A stretch of DNA of 64,000 nucleotides. Source: Liolophura sinensis. Taxonomy: Eukaryota > Mollusca > Polyplacophora > Chitonida > Chitonidae. Positions within the stretch are counted from its first letter, which is position 1; every line of letters starts with the position of its first letter. The stretch is taken from contig NC_088301.1 in NCBI RefSeq assembly GCF_032854445.1, positions 3,350,001 through 3,414,000 of the forward strand. The letters are read 5' to 3'. Made by a program: the position numbers and the translations under genes. Shown in pieces: positions 1-11,800 of the stretch. Under the pieces are notes generated by a model. The model saw only the letters and a list, made by a program, of their open reading frames with translations. It searched no databases and was not told the DNA's origin.

Positions 1-322
1 CAAGACCTCAGTACAACCAAAGAATAGCAGTCTTACATAATATATAGGCCTATACATGGACGTTGTGACTTTACGACAAATCCTCAGTACAACCAAAGAA
101 CAGCAGTCTTACCTACTATATATACATGTACTATAATTGTCGAACTGACGTTGTGACTTTACGACAAGTGCTCAGTACATCCCAGAAATAGCAGTGTTAC
201 ATACTATACATGGATGTACTATAATTGGCGAACTGACATTGTGACTTTACCACAAGTCCACAGTACAACCAAAGAATAGCAGTGTTACATACTATACATA
301 CATGTACTGTAAGTGCTGGTTT
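1..322. repeat. 88-bp tandem repeat, about 3.5 copies
   Basis: The motif around 'gttgtgactttacgacaa' recurs at about 60, 148 and 236, each followed by 'cagtacaaccaaagaa'-like sequence and a 'tatacatgtacta' stretch. The array may extend left of the window. A single related unit recurs at about 13950, where it opens the third copy of this 5' region. Confidence 0.85.
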
Positions 323-1612
323 GAGAGGTACAGCTGAAAGAACAAATAGCAAAGCTACGCAGAAATGAAAATCTGCCAATGAAAAAACGACTTCTGTGTA
401 TCGTAATACAAAATGCATGTATTTTCCGGAGACTAGTTCAAGAAGCACAGTTGATAAAGAAAAATAAGTCTAGAGGAGACTTACTAACTCAGGTGACGGC
501 CATCGTGTATGTGATCACTACTTAAATGTAATGTTAAACAATACTTAAACAAATAAAATTCTGTATTGTAGATGCAGACATAGGGCCTATATCTTGTATA
601 TACTACATTGACGTCACAAATACTCACTGTGTGCAATCCAGGTTTTCGCCACAATAATAAAGCTTCCCCCACTTCACAGAAAATGTGTCACTTCACTTCT
701 TCCGTAATTACAGACTATAGATTAGTATTGGCAGATACAATAGTTGATGTGATCTTCTACTGTCTTTCATACTCTTTTTTGTCGTCTTTGAAATCGTATG
801 AAGCTGCTAGAATATAGCATATTAATACGTCTACTAAACAGCACGAAATCTAGATATTTATTTTATATTACACTGCTCATTTGATGCATTTATTTACTGA
901 CATCGTTGATGTTTCACGTCGCTCCCATAAGTATCATTTATAGTACTGCAGTCAGCGGTAGGAGAAAACCGACACCTTTTGTCAAGGAATTGTTTATCCT
1001 ATGACTGCAAACTGAAGGTACGCCGGCTGGAGAAGAATTCGAATCCTCTACCACGGTGCAACAAACAATTGGTTTGCAGCATAAGATAGTCACTATCCTC
1101 CACCAAATTGGTGGATTTAAAGTTCTAACTGCTTATGACAATCACATCACTCAAAATGTGATACCTAATTGACATAAAATTAATAAAGGACAAAGCGTAT
1201 CAACCTAGTACTTTAAAAACGGACGAACGACATGTACGAGAGCTGGATTGTAGCTTGTGGCATCTGTAGATATACTTTAATCTCCATCGGAAGCCACGCT
1301 GTAGCAAAATCACGTAATGGCGGATTCACTAACACATATATAAAATGGTTACACAAGATATTGTCCTTGACTTCTTCTTTTCCAGTAACTATGCGTACTT
1401 TAACATCTTTTTACATCTCAGTCTGGCCATGTAGGGTAATTGTCTTTAATTTAAAATCGCCTATATATGGCAACAAATATTGTCAAAGTAGCTTTAAACA
1501 ACAATCATTTTATTTATTCATTCAAATATAAAGGGAGACAACTACACTGACGATACCAGTCTGACAAAGGTCGATTGGTTAACATTATGATCAAACGTAA
1601 CTTCATCAACAC
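323..1612 (+). repeat. Upstream block of the C4-like gene, copy A
   Basis: AT-rich non-coding DNA similar in order to 4900-5776 (copy B) and in part to 13926-14650 (copy C). Shared landmarks include 'cacaataataaagc' near 650, 'cactaacacatata' near 1328 and 'attcaaatataaagggaga' near 1520. It is read as a duplicated promoter and 5' flank. No separate gene is seen; short ORFs here have no recognisable domain. Confidence 0.65.
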
Positions 1613-1645
1613 ATGAACCTGGTCTTTCGCCATCATGTGGAGAAA

Positions 1646-1699
1646 ATGATTTCAATCTCTGCTTTAGGCTTTGTCATCGCTTTTGTGTTTGTTCAGCAG
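1646..1699 (+). pseudogene. Orphan copy of the C4-like signal-peptide exon
   Basis: The 18 codons starting at 1646 (MISISALGFVIAFVFVQQ) differ from the exon at 5810-5863 (MMSISALGFVIPVVLAVQ) mostly at hydrophobic positions, and both end in CAG before a GT. About 110 bp downstream the 'ccaccacggatca' block of copy B is also present (1811 on), but no coiled-coil or C-terminal exon follows before the next duplicated block. It is therefore a leftover exon of a tandem duplicate, or an alternative first exon. An in-frame upstream ATG lies at 1613. Confidence 0.6.
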
Positions 1700-2342
1700 G
1701 TCACGCTAACAACAACTACAGAAAGTTCTGTTTTCTTAACTCGTTGGGCTAATCAGTTCGGCCTGCTACACAATGTCAAAATTTTTTCCTATTGTGTTTG
1801 TCAAATTTTAGCCACCACGGATCAAGTAGGATCGTGTTGTAGGAATAATGAACTTGGGGTTTGGGTTCTGTAACATGTGTATGAACTATCAAGACTTTCT
1901 GTCAGACAGATCAGAGACTGGGCCGATCATGTTACTGTCGTAGGGCATGATATTATATTTCATCTGCAGAACTCGTGATCAGGGTAAAGCAGGGCTATTT
2001 AACATGGCTTAAGTAATAAAGTTACCCTTTCTGTAGTTGTATACTGTGAATCTGTGTGATTTTAATAGTCATCTGGAAAACTAGGATCACGTTTCACTTA
2101 TGCTTCTTTCGGAAATATTATGTTTTCCTGTGTGCTCTTCTGGACATACAACTTTACTGTTCTAGCACTAAGACAATCTACACATCTGCCCCTCTCAATG
2201 TATAAATTCCCTCTATAACACTACGCTTCAGATATATCTTACTGCCTGCCCCTCCCGGCACAAAGAAGGAATACATAGTCATAGAGTATGTTGCTGACAT
2301 CAGCGGTTAAAATGAACATTCTCTAGTGACCCGTTGAATGAA

Positions 2343-2799
2343 GTCCCGCTACTTATTTTGTGATTAGTGACATTCTGTTTTCCTCGTTGTGTAACTTGCC
2401 TGAAAATGGCAAAATTGTCGGTGTTCATACTATACTAGATGTATTAAATTAGAGCTGTTCATACCGCACAAGATGTAAATTTTTGCTCTTTATCCTGTAT
2501 TACATGTATTAAACTGGTGAACATTATAAAAAATTTGATCTGTATCTCATAGTCTCAGCCTAATATCAGTTGTGCTGTGTTCCAGGTACCGTATTTAAGA
2601 GGGTAACCCAAGATAGAGCAACAAATAAAGATATTTACAGAAAAGTCAATTTGTTTGATAAGCAAGCTATGTGGGAAAGATACCTAGTCTGGGCACTTTT
2701 CCCTCCACCATAAAAGTGATGGCCATAGTGTTTGTGAACACGTTTTGAGTGTCACGTTTAGCAACAATTAAACAAATAACGCTGTATATTGTACAAACA
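2343..2799 (+). repeat. Duplicated intergenic block, copy 1
   Basis: Runs from 'gtcccgctacttattttg' to 'tgtacaaacat' and is repeated at 4347-5084 with scattered changes and several insertions (for example the 'cttccatcaatatagtg' stretch near 4920 is missing here). It contains one or two units of the 35-bp 'ctgttcatactatactag' repeat and 'gtttagcaacaatta'. The Tc1 element has inserted at its right end. Confidence 0.85.
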
Positions 2800-2801
2800 T
2801 A

Positions 2802-2829
2802 AACTCTGTCAAAAAAGAAACGCAACCCC
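2802..2829 (+). repeat. Left terminal inverted repeat of the Tc1 element
   Basis: Begins AACTCTGTCAAAAAAGAAAC and ends in CCCC; it is the exact reverse complement of 4304-4331. Identity over all 28 bases suggests a fairly recent insertion. Confidence 0.95.
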
Positions 2830-2995
2830 CGTATTTTAGAGATTTTAATATTTAGTTTTAGGACGGCACAACTTTTTTCTTATTGACGACAGAAGTCAGA
2901 AATTTGGCAGAATAATAATCAAGATGGTCATGTTTAAAACTGTCTTTTCAAAAGTCATCTCACCGACACCAGTTGCTCACCAGGGGGCGTCTTCC

Positions 2996-4002
2996 TCAGT
3001 ATCTCGTATGACCACCACGAGCTGCAATCACTGCACGGCATCTCCTTGGACAAGAACGGATAAGACGCCGGATTTTCTCCTGGGGAATGGCCCTCCACTC
3101 CTCCTGTAACGCAACGGCCAGCTGTTGAAGCGTCTGTGGCGGTCGCTGACGTTGACGCACGTGTCGATCCAGAGTATCCCACAAGTGTTTAATAGGGTTG
3201 AGGTCTGGTGATTTAGAGGGCCACGGCAAGACATTGACGTTGGAATCCTGCAGAAAGTTCATTGTTGCACGTGCAGTATGACGCCTGGCGTTGTCCTGTT
3301 GAAGAAGCTGTGTCTGTCGGTCAATAATCGGGAGGAGGTGAGGCTGTAACACGTGGTTGATGTAACGTTGGGCTGTCAGGTTCCCTGGAACGATCACCAA
3401 GTCTGATTTCTGGTTGTACGAGATGGCTCCCAAACCATAACATTGCCTCCGCCAAATCTGTCCACCTGCCGGACGCAGATGGGCGCAAAGCGTTCATGAC
3501 GTCTCCTATACACACGCTGTTTTCCGTCGTGACGTGTCAAAAGAAAACGGGATTCATCAGAAAACCAGATGCGCCTCCAGTTTTGTAAAGTCCATATCCT
3601 TACGTTGTTGCACCACCTGAGTCGTAGGCGTCGATGTAAGGGGCGTAGAACAGGTCCAACAACTGGTCTACAGGCACGTAAACCCGCTTCTTTCAGACGG
3701 TTCCTAATCGTTTGAGCCGACACTCTCCTCAAACCTGGTATTTGTGTGGCAGTCACGGTTGGTAGGGCATGCCGATTACGCAGGTGAAGGGCCCGGATGT
3801 ACCGATCTTGAAGTGGGGTCGTGATTCTTGGCCTTCCACTTCTCGGGCGATCGTTGGTCGAATTAAAGTTGTTGTAACGGCTCCAAAGTCGGGATATCGT
3901 TGTTTTGTGAACATTTAGGTGTCGTGCAATAGTACCAAAACTTTCTCCGGCTTGAAGACGACCAATGGCGATATTTCGGTCGGCAGCACTCAGTCGCGGC
4001 AT
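2996..4002 (-). pseudogene. Tc1-like transposase, frameshifted
   Basis: Cut-and-paste transposase of the DD34E superfamily. Translation would start at 4002 (MPRLSAADRN). The first frame, ending near 3394, holds the N-terminal helix-turn-helix (ARHLNVHKTTISRLWSRY), a GRPR motif and the first catalytic Asp (WFSDESRF). The reading then shifts by one base near 3422-3433 (VMVWEPSR against VMVWGAIS), and the second frame carries the second Asp (QQDNARRHTA) and the third catalytic region. There 34 residues separate the Asp from the expected Glu, but the residue is Lys (SPDLNPIKHLWD, codon 3188-3190). Both lesions should abolish activity. A nested ATG in the second frame should not be taken as a separate gene. 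Confidence 0.93.
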
Positions 4003-4303
4003 TTTACCGACTGCCTTTCGCCGACGAATATATGAATAAAATACGAAAGCACATGGGCTTTTATACACCCCCACACTATAACTGCCATTGACATGATTTG
4101 CATATGAATGGTTCTGTGTGCGACGTCAACAGGGTCAGTCCATGCGTTGTGACATCATAAGCAATAAAATACACTTAGGAGAGAAAAGGCAGTTGTTTGG
4201 ATGGTAATCTTCATTAAAAACGTGTATAATTTCATTACATTTGGCTAAAATTTAGTTTGCAAGCAATAACTTTATTCGAACGAATTTTTGATATCCGAGG
4301 ACA

Positions 4304-4331
4304 GGGGTTGCGTTTCTTTTTTGACAGAGTT
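4304..4331 (-). repeat. Right terminal inverted repeat of the Tc1 element
   Basis: Ends TTTTTTGACAGAGTT next to the TA at 4332; exact reverse complement of the left repeat. Confidence 0.95.
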
Positions 4332-4346
4332 TATGTTATATATATA

Positions 4347-5150
4347 AGTCCCGCTACTTATTTTGTGATTAGTGACATTCTGTTTTCCTCATTGTGTAAC
4401 TTGCCTGAAAATGGCAGGGCTTAAAATTATTTTTTTTTAGTTTGAACAAAGCCGGATTTTGGATTAAAATGCAAAGTATGCATTATTTTTGTTACTTCTA
4501 AATTTCCATAGATCACACCGTAGCAAATATAATACACTTGCAATGTTTACATCGTGTCAGGTGTATTAAATTGGCACTGTTCAAACTGTACTAGATGTAT
4601 TAAATTGGCGCTGTTTATACCATATTGGATTTATAAAATTCCCGCTGTTATTTCTGTGCTAGATGTATTTAATTGCCGCTGTCCATATTGTACTAGATGT
4701 TCCAAATTGGCGCTGTTCATACTATACTAGATGTATTATATTGGTGAACATCATAAAAAATCTTATCTGTATCTCATAGTTTCAGCCTAATAATAGTTGT
4801 GCTGTGTTCCAGGTACTGTCTTTAAGAAGAGGGTAACCCATAAAGATAGAGCAACAAATAAAGATATTTACAGAAAAATCAATTTGTTTGATAAGCAAAC
4901 TAACGTTCCTTGATGAATATCTTCCATCAATATAGTGTGGACCTCTTCACATGTGGGAAAGATACCTAGCCTGGGCACTTTTCCCTCCACCATAACAGTG
5001 ATGGCCATAGTGTTTGTGAACACGTTTTGAGTGTCACGTTTAGCAACAATTAAATAAATAGCACTGTATATTGTACAAACATGTATGTTATATATACTAG
5101 ATTGGCACAACAAATATTGTATGTAATTCAGGTTTTGTGCACAATAATAA
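4347..5150 (+). repeat. Duplicated intergenic block, copy 2
   Basis: Second copy of 2343-2799, but with about five units of the 35-bp 'ctgttcatactgtactag' repeat (4560-4745). From 4900 it also matches the third copy at 14217-14500 ('cttccatca..tatagagtgga', 'acttttcccctc', 'atactatattggcata'). It leads into the first exon of the C4-like gene, so it probably carries that gene's promoter region. Confidence 0.8.
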
Positions 5151-5776
5151 AAAATGAGACGGTCATCACAGACATCACCGGAGGTCTGGATATTTATGTT
5201 AAATTACACTATTCATTTGATACATTTACTTGATACTCATATCGTTGTTTCACGCCACTCTCAACAGTTGTCAGTTACTCTACTGCGGTCGGGTTAACGG
5301 ATATGGGGAGGTAAACAGAGATCGTAGAAAACCATCGTCCTTTCTTAAGAAATTTTAAGAATTGCTTAGCAGCAATAGATAGCAATAGATTGCATCCGCG
5401 CTTCCATGGTTCAAAATGTAATTCTTAATTAACAGAACACTGGCAACTGACAAAACTGGCGCCCATCGCCGTATGAACCCAGTACTTTAAAGACGAGTCA
5501 ATGATAATGGCGGATCACTAACACATAAACAAAGGTCACCGGTATAAAAGACTGTGCATAAATTCTTCTTTCCCAATAACTACACCTACCTTTACATCTC
5601 CTTACATTTCAGACTGAACATGTAAGGTAAAAAAATCGCAGATATGTGGCAGCACTTTTGTAGAAGTAGGTTTAAGCAACAATCATTTATTCATTCATTC
5701 AAATATAAAGGGAGACCACTACACTGACGTTACAATCAGACAGAGGTCGGTCTGTTCAGACGCATGCTATCAACAC
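5151..5776 (+). other. 5' flank of the C4-like gene, copy B
   Basis: Non-coding, parallel to copy A (700-1612); shared landmarks are 'acactattcatttgatac' near 5205 and 'attcaaatataaagggaga' near 5697. No clear TATA box or other promoter motif can be singled out by eye. An upstream in-frame ATG at 5777 precedes the pair of ATGs at 5810 and 5813. Confidence 0.5.
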
Positions 5777-5809
5777 ATGAAGCTGGAGATCCGCCCTCAT
5801 CTAGACAAA

Positions 5810-5863
5810 ATGATGTCAATCTCTGCTTTAGGCTTTGTCATCCCCGTTGTGCTTGCTGTGCAG
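5810..5863 (+). CDS. C4-like gene exon 1: signal peptide
   Basis: Encodes MMSISALGFVIPVVLAVQ, a short hydrophobic core typical of a cleavable signal peptide, ending in CAG|gtctgt, phase 0. ATGs at 5777, 5810 and 5813 are all in frame; the start at 5810 or 5813 gives the most typical signal peptide. Copy A carries a near twin at 1646-1699. Confidence 0.65.
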
Positions 5864-8800
5864 GTCTGTTCCATTAGTCTACCTCCATGAGCAATGTCAT
5901 GTTCAACTGAACTCTCTATTTATTAACGCTCTCACTAACTATAGATAGTTTTCTCTTCACCCATAAGGCTGATCTATTTGACCTGATGCGCTATGTTACA
6001 TTTTATTCTGTTGTGTTTGTCAGATCTCAGCCACCACGGATCATGGCCACCCGTCTCACGGGGAAAAAGGTAAGGAAAATTGCCTCCGTGTTGTTGGAGA
6101 GATGTACATGGGGTTTGAGTTCTGTACCATGTGTGTGAACATTGAAGACTGGGTACAGAGTACAGTAACGGTAGATCCCAGAATTCTTCGGTATTTTGTG
6201 GAACCACAACACCAATAGCTATGTGGAATAGAGGGAATCTGGTTTAGGGAAAAGCGGGAAGCTGGTTTATGGAATAGAGGGAAGCTTGTTTGGGGTATAG
6301 AGGGATTCCGGTTAATGGAATAAAAGGAAGCTGGTTTATGGAATAGAGGAAGCTAGTTTATGGAATAGAGGGTAGGTTGTTTATGGAATAGAGGGAAAGT
6401 TATTTATGGAGTAGAGGGAAGGCTGTGTATAAGTTAGAGGGAAGCCTCTTTATGGATTAGAGAGAAGGTTGTTTGGGGAATAGGGAGAAGGTTGTTTGTG
6501 GCATAGAGGGAAGGTTGTTTTTTAAAAAAGGGAAGATTGTTTGTGGTATAGAGGGAAGGTTGTTTGTGGTATAGAGGAAAGGTTTTTTGTGGAATAGAGG
6601 GTATGTTATTTGTGACATAGAGGGAAGGTTGTTTGTGGCATAGAGGGAATCTGGTTTATGGAATAGAGACCACTAGAATCTGACTCAGAGGGAAGTTTCT
6701 GTATGGAATAGAGGGAAGATTGTTTTTTTAAGAGAGGGAAGGTTGTTTGTGGCATAGAGGGAAGGCTGTTCTTGCTAGCGCATAGCAAGGGTGTTTTCCG
6801 CCAGTCTATATGCCAGAGTAGTATCCCTGGCATAGAACTCTAGCAAATCCTCTCTACCTCATTCTAACTCAGAAAACTGCGTCCCACATTAAGATCACGG
6901 TATATCAACAGTGTTGGCGAGTTTCCAAGCTGCAAAACAGATCACAGACTTAGTCGAACATGTTAAAGACATAGCACCTAGACCCATATTTATCAAGCCA
7001 CTTACTGATTTATTTTACTGCTGCTTTACGTCATACTCAAGAAGTATGCTGCTAAAACACCGGGCATAGCCAGCAACTAGGTCATGACCATCCGCAAGTT
7101 TCTGACAGACATTCCGACGTTCGTTCGGTGAGGAAGACAGTATGATCAAGTCTTCACATCACACCGACTCACACCGTTGGTCAGAAGCTCTTGGATCATT
7201 GCGCCGCCCTGGCACTCCAACCACCTTGGTCACATTTACACATTCACCCCTCTAACATTACAGATAAATAATACGTGTATTTAGAACACACAACATAACA
7301 GTTCTAACACACGAGACAATCCAAACGCATACTGCTTTTAACATATAACTTCAACCCTTTGTAACATCACAGACAAACCATACGTGTACCCTTTGGTAAC
7401 ACTACACATCGTACGTGCAAACATCCAAAGATACATCTTCACTCTGCAAAACTAGAAAGTGCACGTGTATTTTTCTGAACATACAACATTCCTCTGTAAC
7501 ACTACAGACAAAGAATACGTGTATGTCTCTGAAACTACAGCTCCATTCTGTGACATTATAGACAAACGATACGTGTATTCTTCTGAACATACAATCTTGC
7601 TCATTAACACTGCAGACAAAGGATACTTGTACTCCTCTGGACACACAAGTTCATCTCTGTAACACTGCAGGCAAAGTCCATGTGTTTTCTTCTGATCATA
7701 CAACTCATACAATCATGCTTAACGGATACGTGTATCCTCTGGAGATACAGTTCCATTCTGTGACATTATGGACAAACGATACGTGTATTATTCTCAACAT
7801 ACAACCTTGCTCAGCAACACTGCAGACAAAAGATATGTGTATGCCTTTGGAGATACAGCTCCATTCTGTGACATTATAGACAAAGGATACGTGTATTATT
7901 CTCAACATACAACCTTTCTCAGCAACACTGCAGACAAAGAAGACATGTATTCTTCTTGAGATACAGCTCCATTCTGTGACATTATAGACAAAGGGTACGT
8001 GTATTCTTCTCAGAGTACAACCTTGATCGGTAATACCGCAGAGATACGTGTGTACTTCTGAACATACAGCTTCATTCTGTAACATCAGGACAAAGGATAC
8101 GTGTATTTTTCTGAATATACAACTTTTGCTCTGTAACACTACAGACAAATAATACGTGTGTACTTTTGAACATACGGCTTAACACTATGGACAAAAGATA
8201 CGTGTATTCTTCTCCACATACAACTTTTGCTCTGTAACACTGCGGACAAAGATAAGTGTGTACTTCTGAACATACAGCTTCATTCCGTGACATTATAGAC
8301 AAAGGATACGTGTATTCCTCTGAACACACAAGTTCATTCCTGTAACACTACAGACACGCCAAACATGTACTCGCCACTGTGACACTCAAATCTATAGACT
8401 TCTCTTGTGCACATCCATGACCCTCACTCTTCTAGACACACCACAGACATGGAATACACTGCTGAGCCTTTTATGTAACATTACGGACTGTTTGTTACGC
8501 TGTTCATACTGTACTAGATGTAATAAATTGACGCTGTTAATACTGTACTAAATATCTTAATTGGCGCTGTTCATACTGGCGAGAAGTATCAAATTGACGC
8601 TGTTCATTCTGTCTTAGGTATATTAAACTCACACTGTATACACTGTTCTAGAAGCACTAAACTTTGCGCTGTTCATACAGTACTAGATATATAAAACATC
8701 ATTTGTGCTATGTTCCAGATACTGTCTTTAAAACCCCCTATATACGTAAAAGAAAACATTTATGAAAATCAATTTGTTTGATAGGGACAGTTCTTCATTA

Positions 8801-11800
8801 TGGAGTTCAATCTGGAGAAGATTTTAAACATCTTAACAGAGAAGATAGCTGCCATGATCGCCGAAGGGGTCAAGCTTACACGCCCTGTAAAGTATAACGG
8901 GGACATGACAGGAGAGGGAAGGGCTCGTTCTGGCTCCTCCTCCAGAGAAAACACACAACAGGCAGATCTAGGTGAGTCCGTATGTAAATTCATCAACAGT
9001 GGGGTTGCACTAAAACACAAAACTGTCGAAAACACACAACTATCTAAAGCACTAAAACACAAAACTTTCTGGCGCAGGTGGGTCTGTCTGTAACACATCA
9101 ACAGTGGGGTTACACCTGAACACAAAATTGTCTGGCCTGGGCGAGTGTGTGTTTAGTACATCAGCAGTAAAGTTATATCTGAACATAAAAACAGTCTGGC
9201 TCGGCTGAGTCGGCATATACTACATCAACAGTGATGTTGCACCAAAACAAAACAAAAACAAAAAAAAAATGTGAGTCTGTCTGTAACACAGCAACAGTGG
9301 AGGTACACCTGAACACAAAACAATCTCACCTGATTGAGTCTGCCTGTATTACATCAGCACTGGAGTTACACCTAAAGACAAGACTGTCTGGCCTGACTGA
9401 GCCTGTCTGTAATACACTAGCACTGGAGTTACACCTAAACACAAAACTGTCTGGCCTAGCTGAGTCTGTCTGTAAAACAATAGCAGTAGAGTTGCACCTG
9501 AACACAAAACAGTCTAGCCTGGGTGAGTCTACCTGTAATACATGAGAAGTGGAGTTACACCTGAATACAAAACTGCCTGGCCTGGTTGAGACTGCCTGTA
9601 ATACATCAGCACTAGAGTTACACCTGAATACAAAACAGTCTGGTCTAGTGAGTTTGCCTGTAATACATTAGGAGTAGAGTTGCACCTGAACACAAAACAG
9701 TCTCTCCTAGGTGAGTCTGCGTGTAATACATGAGAAGTTGAGCTACACCTGAATACAAAACTGTCTGGCCTGGGAGGGTCCCTCTGTAATACATCAGCAC
9801 TGGAATTACACTTGGATACTAAACAGTCTGGCCTGGGTGAGTAATACGTCAACAGTGGAGTTACACCTGAATACAAGGCAGTCTGGGCTGGATGAGTCCG
9901 CCTGTACTACATCCGCATTGGAGTTACACCTGAACACAAAACCAGCTGGCCTTGGTGAGTCCCTCTGTGATACATCACCTGTGGAGTTCCACCAAGACTT
10001 GAAATAGATCTTAAACTGCTGTGTAGGCTTGAACATGTCACCCGGGCTTGTTAACACTTAGGAGTACAACATCAACGGAGAAAACTTTAGTCTTAGATGT
10101 TGGAGTGTATATTGTATTTAATATTTGGGAAAAATTGTCAATAGTTTGTGCATGGACATTTACTAAAGAAATTGCAACACATGGAACGTTTTTATTTATT
10201 TTATTTATTTCTTCCTTTATGTGTTCTAAGATATAAAAGGAGAAGAGATCAGTCCGGAAATTTAGTAGCTTGATGTCAGAACAACTCTGTTGGGGGAAGA
10301 GTCGGGTTTAGATTGGGGTGGGGTTTGGTTCTGAGTTCATATATGATGTGGAGTCCAAAATATAATGACTGTTAGTGGAAATTACATGGATACCAGTAAA
10401 GGGTCATAAAGAGACATGAAATATATCTAAATACGATTTTTTTATCTGAATTTTTTTGGTATATCTTTCTTTTTCTAGAAGGGAGTCACAATAATTTATG
10501 ACTGACTGGTATAAGATATAGGGAAGTCAAAGCTGTGTTTACCCCAAGCTGAATTTTTACGTATCGATATGATCAATTTACTTAAGTGTGACAAAGGCTG
10601 CAGTATTTATCCCTGGACACCTCATCTTAGGGTCGATTATTTATCCCTTTTAAGCCAATGTCTTTATTTTCGAATTTCTTGTCATGTTGCCTTTGATGCT
10701 AAACTCTTACTGCAAGGTCGTAATAAGAGGCTTATGAGTGCAAACTCATCCGATCTTAACAATGTCCACAAATAAGTACTTCCGGTTTTTAAACATAAGA
10801 CAATAAAGCCTCCTCCTTTATTTGGAATCTGGGCCGACAAATACCTTTTCATATGTACGTTTTACCTATTTTTTAAACTTTTTATTTTTTTAAAACTTAT
10901 TTTTCTTCTATTTACTGTAAGAGATTGTATTTCTCAAAACTGCATTAAACCTGGGTACGACAGGAACCACTCGTGGTCCCTGCAAAATGTTATTTTTGTC
11001 GGTTAAATGGAAAAAAAATGTTTGCATACCACATGTGTGTACAAAATCGTGCTATATAATGTTTTTGTTTGTTTTTAGCGGGTGCGGTCTATACTCGCTC
11101 GGGGCGGACAGAATGTCGCAACTATTCTACCACTTTGTACCAAGGTACGTAGATATCTCGATCAAATTCTCTGACTAAACAAAGTAATGTAGCAATCATA
11201 ACCAACTAAACCGTCTCGTACGCAGACCTAAATTTTAGATATATGTACGTACGTACATAAGGATACGCCTTCCGCACTCCAGTCCAGGCAACATTTTTAC
11301 TAATGATAGACAAAAATGTAGACCTAAAGTGATATTAAAATGAACTTGACTATTGTCCGTGATGCGTGAAGTGAGTATCTTTGAGTCATAAAGGACCAGT
11401 TACAACTAGATAGAAAATCGTCTCACTTCGGTGCAGCAGAGTCTGTGTATGTGTGTGTGGTGGTGGTGGTGGTGGGGGGGGGGGGTGTTCATGCAGAAAA
11501 ACAAACAAAACTTACTGTTATAAGTACAATTACTGAAGAACATCTGTGAGAAGTAGTGGAGTAGTGCTATTTATAGTTTTTGTTTTATCAAATAAGAAAG
11601 GCAGATTTTGATATTTGAAGGCGTTGTGATGCGGGAATTCCCTTCATAATAAAAATACAATCACGTGAACCAAACTATTTCCACATATTTGGTGTCTAGT
11701 TATGGAGTAGTAGGCTATGATGAACGAAGTATCGCGCTGGTTCACGCAATCATAATTTCATAAATCGAAAACAAAAAGAAAAAGGCCCCTATACCTTGTG

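Larger units (their letters stand above)
2802..4331 (-). mobile_element. Tc1/mariner DNA transposon, 1530 bp
   Basis: Perfect 28-bp terminal inverted repeats (2802-2829 and 4304-4331) enclose a transposase reading leftward. A TA dinucleotide flanks each end (2800-2801, 4332-4333), as expected for TA target duplication. The related uninserted block at 5080-5095 lacks the element, which gives an approximate empty site. Length and DD34 spacing place it in the Tc1 group. The transposase is broken by one frameshift and one catalytic substitution, so it is non-autonomous now, although its ends are intact. Confidence 0.95.
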
